From the NCBI GenBank assembly GCA_028728195.1, contig JAQYUY010000099.1, forward strand, positions 1 to 40,962: DNA of 40,962 nt. The letters run 5' to 3'. The notes under the pieces were generated by a model. It ran no database searches, was not told the DNA's origin, and saw only the letters and a program-made list of their open reading frames with translations. Below are positions 21,196 to 31,028 of the stretch, piece after piece. The stretch is from Endozoicomonas sp. (ex Botrylloides leachii) (GTDB lineage: Bacteria > Pseudomonadota > Gammaproteobacteria > Pseudomonadales > Endozoicomonadaceae). Numbering within the stretch: position 1 is the stretch's first letter; every line of letters starts with the position of its first letter. The position numbers and the translations under genes are program-made.

Positions 21196-21531
21196 TTATT
21201 GACTGTACTGCTTAACCTGAGTAGGTGTGTTGATACGGTAAGGAGTACTTCTAGCTGGGTAATAGCGTTTATAGCGGATATTCCGGATATAGATATGTCG
21301 CAGCTTTGGATCCACCTTGGCCAATTTGCGAAAACACGCTTTTCCGATTAACCATATTGCAATGCTCGAGATCACCATCACTGTACGCAAAGTGAAAGAA
21401 AACACCTGAACTGCACTAAAGAGTAAAGTGCAGGATAGAAGACCAGAGAGCATGATTAACTCCCGGTCTCCTCCCATAAATAATGTGTCTCTACAGCCTA
21501 CCTGACGGATCGGCGTGTGTCTGATCGTCAT
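21196..21531 (-). CDS. trbD: Conjugal transfer protein TrbD (VirB3-like)
   Basis: Small membrane protein (HTPIRQVGCRDTLFMGGDRELIMLSGLLSCTLLFS) between trbC and trbE. Confidence 0.92.
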   Translation of the reverse strand: MTIRHTPIRQVGCRDTLFMGGDRELIMLSGLLSCTLLFSAVQVFSFTLRTVMVISSIAIWLIGKACFRKLAKVDPKLRHIYIRNIRYKRYYPARSTPYRINTPTQVKQYSQ

Positions 21532-21532
21532 G

Positions 21533-21934
21533 CTATGCTACCTGTATGACAGGGGGTAATGCTTTGTATATCATGGCAATTTCGGCGCCGTGACCAAACA
21601 AGCCCTCCATAATATTTTGTGCCGCAATAATTAAGGCCATAATTAATACCAAAAAGATTGATGAGCGTAAAAAATGATTCAGATCACCTCCAAAAATCAA
21701 CGCACCGCCAGTGCCTACAATACCGATGATAGCTAGGGTAAAAGCCACCGGACCCGTGATAGAACTGCGCAAATCTTTCAGCCAGTTTTCGTACGGCAGA
21801 CCGCCGCCGTGACCAACACTAGCCATTGCATCATTAGAAATAAATAAAAGAGCTATTAATGTGACTAGCAGTAGCCATAGGACTTTAGTGTGTGCGCCCA
21901 ATTTTAAAACTTTTGTATTGTACATACTCTTCAC
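21533..21934 (-). CDS. trbC: TrbC-like pilin precursor (VirB2-like)
   Basis: [77 protein letters not shown], close to RP4 TrbC pattern. Confidence 0.95.
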   Translation of the reverse strand: MKSMYNTKVLKLGAHTKVLWLLLVTLIALLFISNDAMASVGHGGGLPYENWLKDLRSSITGPVAFTLAIIGIVGTGGALIFGGDLNHFLRSSIFLVLIMALIIAAQNIMEGLFGHGAEIAMIYKALPPVIQVA

Positions 21935-21938
21935 CTCC

Positions 21939-22907
21939 TCATAAGGCTCTTATCAGATACTGATTATTCTCATAGCCAATGACTTCGATAATCTCATCAA
22001 TGCACCGGCCAGCAGGAATGGCTGGGTCTTTTTTAATAAACACCACTAGGTGAACAGCATCTGCTATCAGCGGCTCAATCTCTCTTGGTGCCGCTTGATT
22101 GCGAGAAATCAGGCTTTTCATTCGAGTGAGTGAGTCTATTGCTGAGTTAGCATGAATAGTAGCGACTCCGCCAGGGTGTCCGGTATTCCAAGCATCGATT
22201 AAATCAAGGGCCTCAGCACCACGCACTTCGCCTACTAAAATACGATCAGGACGCATGCGTAAGGTGGTCTTCAGTAGTTGGGTCATATCAACGTTAGCTT
22301 CACTAGACGTTAGATACTGCACGAAGTTCTCAGCAGTACACTGTATCTCACCATTATCCTCAATAATGAAGATCCTTTCATTGGGGAAGGTTTTTACCAT
22401 TTCATGGATAACGCCATTTGCAAGCGTTGTTTTCCCACTACCACAACCACCACTGAGTAAAATGTTTTGGTGATTAGTAATAGCTTGACAAAGGGTGTTG
22501 GACTGAGTCTGTGTCATAACGCCTGATGTGACATATTGCGCCAAGGTGAAAATAGCACTGGCTTTTTTGCGAATAGAAAAAATACCTTGGGGAACAATAG
22601 GTGGCAGTTGTGCCGCGAAGCGTGAGCCATCTAATGGCCATTCGCCTTCGAGTAAAGGGCTATTACGTGTTGTAGTTTTTCCTAAATAACCGGAAACTGT
22701 TCGGATAATCGACTCAACTCGCCAAGAAGAAAGGCAGCCTACTACCTGCATAGGTTTGCCGAGTTGATCAATCCAGAGCTTGCCATCTTGGTTGCACATC
22801 AGCTCAATGGTTGTTGTCTGTTCAAGAAGATTTAGAATCTCTTGACCAACTTCACGAGCTAGCTTCTCTCGAGCTCGCTGTTTGGTGGAGTCAATATCAA
22901 CAGTCAA
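21939..22907 (-). CDS. trbB: P-type conjugative transfer ATPase TrbB (VirB11-like)
   Basis: Walker [70 protein letters not shown]. Confidence 0.97.
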   Translation of the reverse strand: MTVDIDSTKQRAREKLAREVGQEILNLLEQTTTIELMCNQDGKLWIDQLGKPMQVVGCLSSWRVESIIRTVSGYLGKTTTRNSPLLEGEWPLDGSRFAAQLPPIVPQGIFSIRKKASAIFTLAQYVTSGVMTQTQSNTLCQAITNHQNILLSGGCGSGKTTLANGVIHEMVKTFPNERIFIIEDNGEIQCTAENFVQYLTSSEANVDMTQLLKTTLRMRPDRILVGEVRGAEALDLIDAWNTGHPGGVATIHANSAIDSLTRMKSLISRNQAAPREIEPLIADAVHLVVFIKKDPAIPAGRCIDEIIEVIGYENNQYLIRAL

Positions 22908-23252
22908 AATAACCTCCCGTCCTCAAGCAACAAGCCTTTGTTCTATTTTTTCCGTTTAACTGTTTGCAAATGCTAATAATATGACTTTAGTTGTGTATTT
23001 TCCTATAAGTTATATTTTTTCTTTAAGGTATTTATAAAAACTTTGTTCTATAAATAAGTAGAATTTCTCCTCTTGTATAAAAATTAATTACTATAGTTTA
23101 TTTTTTGTAGTTGCTGTTTGCTCTTTAATATTCCAAACGTGTTCCATTTTGCTCAATATGTTCGTTTATATTCCAATATGTTGATATGCAGTTTAATTGA
23201 TAAGTATTCTATTACCAAAGTCCCATTAGGTTCACGGAGAATAGTCTTTAAC

Positions 23253-23277
23253 TAAAGCTTATATTTAATAAGCTTTA
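23253..23277. promoter_or_regulatory. Perfect palindrome in the trbB upstream region
   Basis: TAAAGCTTAT-attta-ATAAGCTTTA, 10 bp perfect arms. Confidence 0.4.
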
Positions 23278-23600
23278 CGTTACAATAAAAATTTAGTTCA
23301 TTAAACAAACCATTAATATAGTTAAATATTCATATTTTAATATAGTTATTTATTTTAATTACGCTATTTTTTCCACGGTATACGTAACAGCCGCTGAAAT
23401 CATAGCATTTATTCTTTAACGACACTATTATTTTATATGGATGTTTGCTATTAAACTTTTTTTTAGTTTCATGCCGAAAATAAATTTATTTCATATGTTT
23501 TGTCATTGATAGCACAGCACTGTTTAATGAGGGATAGTTGATCTGTTGCTCTCATCATCGTTAAAATGCTATTTTCTTACCGACGGGTTAAGGTTGTTGA

Positions 23601-24263
23601 TTGATGGATGAAACGCGCTCTGTCGCGCCTGTTATGTATAGGCAGCGTAAAACAGTTCAGTTGCCTGCTGAGTTGGTAGATTTTCTATTATGCAGAACGC
23701 CCAAGCGGTGGTTAGAAGAAGCGCTTAAGCAGCCAGATATCCTATTGATAGATCATGCTAACTGCGAAAAAAAAGCTGCAGCCACTGCCCTGAATTTGAT
23801 GTTTAAATATATCGAAAACACAGAGCTTCTTAATAAAATGTCTAGGCTAGCAAGAGAAGAGCTACGACATTTTGAACAGGTACTGGCTCTTATGAATAAG
23901 AGAGGCATAAAGTACCGTTATGTTAGTGCATCTCGTTATGCAGCTTCTTTGTTTGCAGTAGCTAGAACGAACGAGCCAGACAAGTTGGTGGATACATTGA
24001 TTATCGGTGCTTTTATTGAGGCGCGCTCTTGTGAGCGGTTTCATGCGTTAGCACCTTATCTTGATGCTGAATTGCAAGCGTTTTATTGCTCTTTGTTGAA
24101 ATCTGAAAGCAGGCACTTTAAAGATTATTTAACGCTGGCAAAACAGGCTAATGGTGCGTCAGTGGATGCTCGGGTGAGCTTTTTTGCCGAGCAAGAGCGA
24201 CATGCTATTGAGTCAGCTGATACAACATTCCGCTTTCACAGTGGCGTACCAAATCTGACGTAG
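23601..24263 (+). CDS. miaE: tRNA-(ms[2]io[6]A)-hydroxylase (MiaE family)
   Basis: DILLIDHANCEKKAAATALNLM, SRLAREELRHFEQVLALM, FIEARSCERFHALAPYL, ESRHFKDYLTLA (diiron E/ExxH motifs). Confidence 0.93.
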   Translation: MMDETRSVAPVMYRQRKTVQLPAELVDFLLCRTPKRWLEEALKQPDILLIDHANCEKKAAATALNLMFKYIENTELLNKMSRLAREELRHFEQVLALMNKRGIKYRYVSASRYAASLFAVARTNEPDKLVDTLIIGAFIEARSCERFHALAPYLDAELQAFYCSLLKSESRHFKDYLTLAKQANGASVDARVSFFAEQERHAIESADTTFRFHSGVPNLT

Positions 24264-24304
24264 ACGTATCCAGTAAAGTTGGGGTTTCTAATTACCAGAA
24301 TAAG

Positions 24305-25042
24305 TCAATTATTATCGGGGATGTCAAAGCTTTCCAGCGTTAGTTGATTATTATCCGTGCTAAGCAACCAACCTTTTTCCCCCCAGTCGCCTAGCACTAT
24401 TCTCTTTGCTGGTGTGTTTCCTTTGAGTGTTACATCATGAATAGCTGGACGATGGGTATGGCCATGAATCATTATTTTGACGTTATAGTGTTCCATCATA
24501 TTTACAACTTCTTCGGCAGTGACATCCATAATCTCAGGTTTTTTCTTAGTCTTCTTTGTTACGCTATTTTCACGAATAGTCGAACCTAGCTTTCTACGGT
24601 AGCTTAAAGGTATCATCCGCAGTAATTTCATAACCCATGGGTTGCGAATGATGCGGCGATAGCGCAGGTATTGAACATCGGCAGTACATAATAAATCGCC
24701 ATGTAACAGTAGTACCTTTTCATTATTTAGCGTAAGCAGTGTGGGGTCATTAAGCCACAGAGCACCCGCCTTTTTTAAAAAGTCTTCGCCGATGGCAAAG
24801 TCTCGATTGCCAGCCATAATAAACACAGAATGACCCGCATCACTATAGCGTCTAAGGCTTTGAATTATCTCCTCGTGAAAAGGTTCTATTGCATCATCGC
24901 CAACCCAATATTCAAAGAAATCCCCTAAAATATACAGCTCTCGTGCTTTAGGTGCAGTATGTTCCATAAAAGAAAGAAATGCCCGCCCAATAGTAGGGCG
25001 TGCTGGGGTGAGGTGTAAGTCTGAAATCACCAGTGCTTGCAT
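24305..25042 (-). CDS. lpxH: UDP-2,3-diacylglucosamine diphosphatase LpxH
   Basis: ISDLHLTPARP, LGDFFEYWVGDD, MAGNRDFAIG, HGHTHRPAIHD. Confidence 0.96.
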   Translation of the reverse strand: MQALVISDLHLTPARPTIGRAFLSFMEHTAPKARELYILGDFFEYWVGDDAIEPFHEEIIQSLRRYSDAGHSVFIMAGNRDFAIGEDFLKKAGALWLNDPTLLTLNNEKVLLLHGDLLCTADVQYLRYRRIIRNPWVMKLLRMIPLSYRRKLGSTIRENSVTKKTKKKPEIMDVTAEEVVNMMEHYNVKIMIHGHTHRPAIHDVTLKGNTPAKRIVLGDWGEKGWLLSTDNNQLTLESFDIPDNN

Positions 25043-25533
25043 TAAATCAGTTCCGCTGACTCTATGACAATATCTTCTACGGGTACATCCTGATGTCCAG
25101 CGCGGGAGATTGTTTTGACTTTTGCAATTTTTTCAACAATATCCATTCCTTTTGATACTTTGCCGAATACAGCATAACCCCAGCCGTCCGATGTTTCCGA
25201 TGTATGATTTAGAAAATTATTGTCACTGACATTGATAAAAAATTGGGCTGTAGCAGAGTGCGGATCCATAGTGCGCGCCATCGCAATTGTACCTGTGGTA
25301 TTTTTTAAGCCGTTGTTGGCTTCATTTTTGATGGGTTTTTGAGTCTCTTTTTGCTGCATACCAGGTTCAAAACCGCCACCTTGAATCATGAAACCATTGA
25401 TGACTCGATGAAAAATGGTGTTGTTAAAATGACCATTTTTTACATATTGAACAAAATTATCGACGGTCACTGGTGCTTTCTCTGTATCCAGTTCAAGTGT
25501 AATATCGCCAACATTAGTGTGAAGTACAAGCAT
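25042..25533 (-). CDS. ppiB: Peptidyl-prolyl cis-trans isomerase B (cyclophilin)
   Basis: [15 protein letters not shown]-type start, [44 protein letters not shown]. Confidence 0.96.
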   Translation of the reverse strand: MLVLHTNVGDITLELDTEKAPVTVDNFVQYVKNGHFNNTIFHRVINGFMIQGGGFEPGMQQKETQKPIKNEANNGLKNTTGTIAMARTMDPHSATAQFFINVSDNNFLNHTSETSDGWGYAVFGKVSKGMDIVEKIAKVKTISRAGHQDVPVEDIVIESAELI

Positions 25534-25752
25534 GAAATTAGAACTCCTGGTTAAGGCCCAGCTGGGCAGTCAGATGAGAAGCTTAGGTGTTTTTGTGCTT
25601 CCTGTAAAAGCTGTTGATATAAACCCAGTGATCTTATCTCTGTGTATTTTACCTAGTCTTTGGATGATGTTACCCTAAATGGTTTATTTCCTGTGGGTGT
25701 CGCCTTAAGGTTATCCCGCCAGTCAATCCCTACCATAGATGCTTTAGTCACA

Positions 25753-27423
25753 ATGAGCAGCATAGAAAAAAGCAGTAACTTTATAGAGCAGATTATTGAA
25801 ACAGACTTGGCAGAAGGGCGGGTAAAAGCCATCCATACTCGCTTTCCTCCAGAGCCTAACGGTTTTTTGCATATTGGGCATGTAACTTCAATATGTCTGA
25901 ACTTTGGATTAGCGGAAAAATATCAGGGAACGTGTAATTTGCGTTTTGATGACACTAATCCGGAGAAAGAAGAGCAAGTCTATGTCGATGCCATTAAAGA
26001 AGATGTCCGTTGGTTAGGTTTTCAGTGGGAAGGCGCTGCTCGTTATGCATCGGATTATTTTGATAAGCTTTACCAGTGGGCGTTATATTTGATTAAAGAA
26101 GGTAAGGCGTATGTTGACCATCAGGATGCGGGCATGATGGCCAAAACTCGGGGTGACTTCACTACGCCGGGTACCAATAGCCCATACCGTGATGCCAGTA
26201 TTGAGGTCAATCTGGCTGAGTTTGAAAAAATGCGAGCAGGTGAATATGAGGAGGGGTGTTGTAGTCTCAGGGCAAAAATCGATATGCAAAGTGGCAATAT
26301 GAATTTGCGTGATCCGATTTTGTACCGTATTCGTAAACAGGCACACCACCAAACGGGTGATCAATGGTGTATCTACCCTAGCTACGATTTTGCTCATGGT
26401 CAGGGGGATGCTATAGAGGGTGTTACCCATTCAGTTTGTACGTTAGAATTTCAAGATCATCGCCCGCTGTATGAGTGGTTTTTGGCTAATTTGCCTGTAC
26501 CACATCAACCAAAACAATATGAATTTGCTCGCACTAATCTGAATTATACCATCACCAGTAAGCGTAAATTAAAAAAGTTGGTGGAAGAAGGTGTGGTTAG
26601 TGGTTGGGATGATCCGCGAATGCCAACTATTTCCGGTTTTCGCCGTCGTGGCTACACAGCTTCAGCGTTAAGGAAGTTCTCAGCTATGATAGGCGTTAGT
26701 CGTACCGATAGCGTGGTGGATGTTTCAATGTTAGAGCATGCAATTCGCGATGATCTGAATGCGCACGCATGCAGAGCTATGGCTGTACTCCAACCGCTAA
26801 AATTAGTCATTACTAACCTTCCAGCTGATGAGGTTCAGGAAATGGTGGCTGCAGAGCACCCTAACAAACCTGAGCAAGGGCAGCGTAAATTACCCTTTAC
26901 TCGTGAACTGTTTATTGATAGGTCGGATTTTACCGAAAATACCACTTTATCGCGTAAAAAATTCAAAAGACTTGTTTTTGGAGAATATGTGCGACTGCGC
27001 AGTGCCTACGTCATCAAAGCAGATGATGTCATTAAAGATGATGCCGGTGAAATCATTGAAGTGCATGCCAGTTATGTGCCGAATACCGTCGGAAAGAATC
27101 CTCCAGAGGGTATTAGACCTCGAGGTGTTATTCATTGGGTCTCTGCAAGCTATGGACGAAAAGCAATGTTGCGACTATATGACCGCCTATTTACCCATGA
27201 AGCACCTGGTCGCAGTGAGGATTTTATGTCTTACGTGAATCCGAACTCTTGTGTTGAGTGCCAAGCCTTGGTTGAACCTGGTTTGGCTGCTGCGTTACCT
27301 GAACAGTCTTTCCAATTTGAGCGGGAAGGTTATTTTGTTGCTGACCGCTATGATCATTCGCCTGAATACCCTGTGTTTAATCTGACCATTGGCCTGAAAG
27401 ATACTTGGACCAAAAAGGTGTAG
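25753..27423 (+). CDS. glnS: Glutaminyl-tRNA synthetase
   Basis: IHTRFPPEPNGFLHIGHV (HIGH motif), TLEFQDHRPLYEW, class I synthetase. Probable start ATG at 25753 (MSSIEKSSNF); track ORF extends to 25660. Confidence 0.97.
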   Translation: MSSIEKSSNFIEQIIETDLAEGRVKAIHTRFPPEPNGFLHIGHVTSICLNFGLAEKYQGTCNLRFDDTNPEKEEQVYVDAIKEDVRWLGFQWEGAARYASDYFDKLYQWALYLIKEGKAYVDHQDAGMMAKTRGDFTTPGTNSPYRDASIEVNLAEFEKMRAGEYEEGCCSLRAKIDMQSGNMNLRDPILYRIRKQAHHQTGDQWCIYPSYDFAHGQGDAIEGVTHSVCTLEFQDHRPLYEWFLANLPVPHQPKQYEFARTNLNYTITSKRKLKKLVEEGVVSGWDDPRMPTISGFRRRGYTASALRKFSAMIGVSRTDSVVDVSMLEHAIRDDLNAHACRAMAVLQPLKLVITNLPADEVQEMVAAEHPNKPEQGQRKLPFTRELFIDRSDFTENTTLSRKKFKRLVFGEYVRLRSAYVIKADDVIKDDAGEIIEVHASYVPNTVGKNPPEGIRPRGVIHWVSASYGRKAMLRLYDRLFTHEAPGRSEDFMSYVNPNSCVECQALVEPGLAAALPEQSFQFEREGYFVADRYDHSPEYPVFNLTIGLKDTWTKKV

Positions 27424-27447
27424 AGAAGCAAAGCTAAGGAATAGAGT

Positions 27448-28830
27448 GTGTTGCAGATTTATAATAGCTTAACCCGAAAAAAAGAACCCTTTACCCCATT
27501 AGAAGCAAATAAAGTACGGATGTATGTTTGTGGGATGACTGTATACGACTTCTGTCATATTGGACATGCTAGAACGGTTACTGCTTTTGATGTGGTCGCG
27601 CGGTATCTTCGGGCGCGTGGCTATGAGCTCACTTATATTCGTAATATCACTGACATTGACGATAAAATTATAAAGCGAGCCCTTGAGAAGGGTGAGCCAA
27701 TTGGTGCACTAACTGATCGCATGATTAAGGCAATGCAGACTGACTTTGAGCGGTTAGGTAACCAAACGCCAGACCAAGAACCGAGAGCCACTGCGCATAT
27801 TGATGGCATGATTTTAATGATCAGTGAATTGATAGAAAAAGGTTTTGCCTATGCGCCGGGAAATGGTGATGTTTATTTTAGAGTTCGCCGTTTTGATGGC
27901 TATGGCAAATTATCAGGTAAGATGATTGAAGAGTTGACATCAGGTATTCGCATTGAAGTTGATGAGATGAAGAAAGATCCGTTAGATTTTGTGCTCTGGA
28001 AAGCGAGCAAGACGGAAGAGCCTTCTTGGCTTTCACCTTGGGGTGATGGTCGCCCAGGCTGGCATATTGAATGCTCGGTAATGAGTAACTGTTGCCTAGG
28101 AGAAACCTTGGATATTCACGGTGGAGGCTCAGATCTGGCATTTCCCCATCATGAAAATGAAATTGCTCAAAGTGAGTCAGCCAATGGCAAAAAATTTGTC
28201 AATACTTGGATGCATACCGGAGCCATTCGGGTTGATAATGTTAAGATGTCTAAAAGTTTAGGTAACTTTTTTACTATCCGTGACGTATTGGATCAGTATC
28301 ATGAAGAAGTAGTTCGCTACTTTCTAATTTCCAGCCATTATCGCAGCCCAATTAATTATTCAGAAGGAAGTCTGAAGGAGGCAGGTGTCCGCCTTAAGCG
28401 ATTATATACCTCATTGGCGGGTTTAGATTTAACTGACAGTGAAGAGGTAAAGCAGAGTGATTTTGAACGACGCTTTTTCAAAGCAATGGATGATGACTTT
28501 AATACACCCATTGCTTTGGCGGTGCTGTTTGATTTGGCGCGTGAGCTAAATAAAATGCGAGCTCAGAATAAGCAGCAGGCGTTGTCATTAGCGGCTCTAT
28601 TGGTCAGGCTCGGTGCTATTTTGGGTATTCTTCAAAGTAGCCCAGATGCTTTTCTTCAGGCTGGGAATAAAATAAGTAAAGCGTGGATTGAGGAGATGAT
28701 AGCTAACAGAGACGCAGCGAAAAAAGCTAAAGATTACGCAGGCGCTGATCGTATTCGCGATGAACTCGCTGAACAAGGTGTTATTCTGCAAGACGATCGA
28801 AAAGGTACTACTTGGCGAATTGAAAAGTAG
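27448..28830 (+). CDS. cysS: Cysteinyl-tRNA synthetase
   Basis: RMYVCGMTVYDFCHIGHARTVTAFDVVARYL, GWHIECSVMS, KMSKSLGNFFTIRD; GTG start. Confidence 0.98.
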   Translation: MLQIYNSLTRKKEPFTPLEANKVRMYVCGMTVYDFCHIGHARTVTAFDVVARYLRARGYELTYIRNITDIDDKIIKRALEKGEPIGALTDRMIKAMQTDFERLGNQTPDQEPRATAHIDGMILMISELIEKGFAYAPGNGDVYFRVRRFDGYGKLSGKMIEELTSGIRIEVDEMKKDPLDFVLWKASKTEEPSWLSPWGDGRPGWHIECSVMSNCCLGETLDIHGGGSDLAFPHHENEIAQSESANGKKFVNTWMHTGAIRVDNVKMSKSLGNFFTIRDVLDQYHEEVVRYFLISSHYRSPINYSEGSLKEAGVRLKRLYTSLAGLDLTDSEEVKQSDFERRFFKAMDDDFNTPIALAVLFDLARELNKMRAQNKQQALSLAALLVRLGAILGILQSSPDAFLQAGNKISKAWIEEMIANRDAAKKAKDYAGADRIRDELAEQGVILQDDRKGTTWRIEK

Positions 28831-28847
28831 CTCTATGCTAGAATGTG

Positions 28848-28956
28848 TTTATACCCAAGTGAATTCAAGATGCTCATTTTTCTTCCAAGCTTACTCCTTA
28901 AAATGAAGGGTTATAGCTGAATAAACGCGAGCATCTTGAAAGCGTTTGAGTATAAA
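28848..28956. repeat. 109 bp element with 28 bp terminal inverted repeats (MITE-like, second family)
   Basis: Left TTTATACCCAAGTGAATTCAAGATGCTC; reverse complement of right end TTTATACTCAAACGCTTTCAAGATGCTC: 23/28 identities. Confidence 0.7.
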
Positions 28957-29041
28957 ATGCAGGATTAACATCTACGAATGATTGTTAGTCCTGCTTGTTA
29001 ATGAAAGTAACGGGTACTGGTATTATCTAATAAAAAATGAT

Positions 29042-29893
29042 TTAGTGAAGATGCTCGCAAGCATATAGCGTATTCTCTAAGAGCGTCGCAATCGTCATCG
29101 GTCCTACGCCACCAGGAACGGGAGTTATCCACTTGGCGCGTTGTTGTGCTGCGTCAAACTCAATATCACCGACTAGTTTGCCGTTAGGTAATCGGTTGAT
29201 GCCGATATCAACTACGATGGCGCCTGGTTTAATCCAGTGACCTTTTACTAATTTGGGTTTTCCTGCACCGACCACTAAAATATCGGCTCGACTCACTTCT
29301 TCGGCTAAATCTTCAGTAAAACGATGGGCTGTTGTTGTTGTGCAGCCTGCCATTAACAGTTCCATTGTCATCGGGCGACCAACAATATTTGAAGCGCCAA
29401 CCACAACGGCGTTTTTTCCGCGAATAGGCTCATAAGTACTTTCTAAAAGCGTCATAACGCCTTTCGGTGTGCAAGGTCTGAGTAGTGGTTTTCTCTGTAT
29501 AAGACAACCAATGTTGTATGGGTGAAATCCATCAACGTCTTTATCGGGTCGAATGCTTTCAATGATATTTTCTGTATTAATATGATCAGGTAGAGGGAGT
29601 TGAACAAGAATGCCATCAATATCAGGATTGTTATTGAGTTCATTGATCAAGTCTAGCAGCTCACCCTCGGGGGTGCTCACAGCTAAATTATAGGAAACTG
29701 ATTTAAAGCCAGCTTGTGTGCACTTCTTGCGTTTGTTGCCCACATAAATTTGTGAAGCAGGATCTTTTCCGATCAGAATAACGGCAAGTCCTGGCGGACG
29801 AAACCCTTGGTTGAGTCGTTTATTAACCCGTTCAGCAATGGATTCACTAAGGCGAGAGGCAATAGCTTTCCCGTCAATAATTCTGGCTGTCAT
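29042..29893 (-). CDS. folD: Bifunctional methylenetetrahydrofolate dehydrogenase/cyclohydrolase FolD
   Basis: [74 protein letters not shown]. Confidence 0.98.
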   Translation of the reverse strand: MTARIIDGKAIASRLSESIAERVNKRLNQGFRPPGLAVILIGKDPASQIYVGNKRKKCTQAGFKSVSYNLAVSTPEGELLDLINELNNNPDIDGILVQLPLPDHINTENIIESIRPDKDVDGFHPYNIGCLIQRKPLLRPCTPKGVMTLLESTYEPIRGKNAVVVGASNIVGRPMTMELLMAGCTTTTAHRFTEDLAEEVSRADILVVGAGKPKLVKGHWIKPGAIVVDIGINRLPNGKLVGDIEFDAAQQRAKWITPVPGGVGPMTIATLLENTLYACEHLH

Positions 29894-30397
29894 GATTATA
29901 ATTGCTGCCTTATCGCAGTTAAAGTGCAGCAGAGTTTAGCATTTTTTTAAATTCAGGTAGATAAAGTTTAAATGATTAACAGTAAGGTGGATAAACTCAT
30001 CACTTATCAAGAGATATCTTTTTGCGTTCTTTACGGGTTGTTGATTATTTTGTAGCTGTCGTTTTGGTTTTATACCAATCAAATTTCTTTAATGACATTA
30101 TTGTGTTTATCATCCGAATATCAATATTGCACCGGAACCCTCCGCAATCGCCCTACTATTATTTATCATTTGGCTTTGTTTTGAAGTCCCGCTGCCTCAT
30201 GCTGATTATGATGGTCTACTCTAGATGATTTTTATCTGAAATGGAGTAATTTTATTTTTCCTGCATTTTTCAGGTGACAAGCTGCTATAGCTTTGGTAGA
30301 TTCATAGCCCGATCTTGGAGTGCGGGTGTAACGTTTGAGCGCTGATAAACAAGCCGTTGACGAAATGATAAGTTATCAGTAAGATCTGTTCGGGTTT

Positions 30398-30474
30398 CGG
30401 GGTATAGCGCAGTCTGGTAGCGCGCCTGCTTTGGGAGCAGGATGTCGGGAGTTCGAATCTCTCTACCCCGACCA
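30398..30474 (+). tRNA. tRNA-Pro (TGG)
   Basis: CGGGGTATAGCGCAGTCTGGTAGCGCGCCTGCTTTGGGAGCAGGATGTCGGGAGTTCGAATCTCTCTACCCCGACCA; anticodon TGG. Confidence 0.98.
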
Positions 30475-30480
30475 TTTTTA

Positions 30481-30557
<77 letters not shown>

Positions 30558-30607
30558 TATAGTGCATGGCAAGTAGATTCGATAGTTGATAATTAATACG
30601 ATTTAGT

Positions 30608-30684
30608 GGTGGGCGTAGCTCAGTTGGTAGAGCTCCGGATTGTGATTCCGGCGGTCGAGGGTTCGAGCCCCTTCGCCCACCCCA
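30608..30684 (+). tRNA. tRNA-His (GTG)
   Basis: GGTGGGCGTAGCTCAGTTGGTAGAGCTCCGGATTGTGATTCCGGCGGTCGAGGGTTCGAGCCCCTTCGCCCACCCCA; anticodon GTG; includes G-1. Confidence 0.98.
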
Positions 30685-30722
30685 AGTTATAGCTGATACA
30701 CTAATTCAAGTGTTAGGCATAA

Positions 30723-30807
30723 GCGGGAGTGGTGGAATTGGTAGACACGCTGGATTTAGGTTCCAGTGCCGAAAGGTGTGAGAGTTCGAGTCTCTCCTTC
30801 CGCACCA
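30723..30807 (+). tRNA. tRNA-Leu (TAG)
   Basis: GCGGGAGTGGTGGAATTGGTAGACACGCTGGATTTAGGTTCCAGTGCCGAAAGGTGTGAGAGTTCGAGTCTCTCCTTCCGCACCA; 85 nt with variable arm; anticodon TAG. Confidence 0.98.
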
Positions 30808-30815
30808 TTTGTTTG

Positions 30816-30846
30816 ACGGGGGTAAGCGTGCTTATCCCCGTTTTTG
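30816..30846 (+). terminator. Rho-independent terminator of the tRNA cluster
   Basis: ACGGGGGTAAGC-GT-GCTTATCCCCGT followed by TTTTT. Confidence 0.85.
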
Positions 30847-31028
30847 TATGGTAAGTACCTGATGTTCGCTATCTGCTAGTCCTTTGCTGCATTACGTTGA
30901 GCGTAATGTGGGGGAGTGAGAGTGGAGTATAAATAAAAGCGTTGCTGCTAGGCTATTGTTATTAAGACAATGCTGCGCAGTATACGCTATTGTTTATCGA
31001 TGATTCAGGTTTCTATTGAGGAACAAAT

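Noticed and set aside
26828-27238. 136 aa plus-strand ORF, and 26083..26430 minus ORF
   Set aside because: Alternative or antisense frames within glnS, which has clear conserved motifs.
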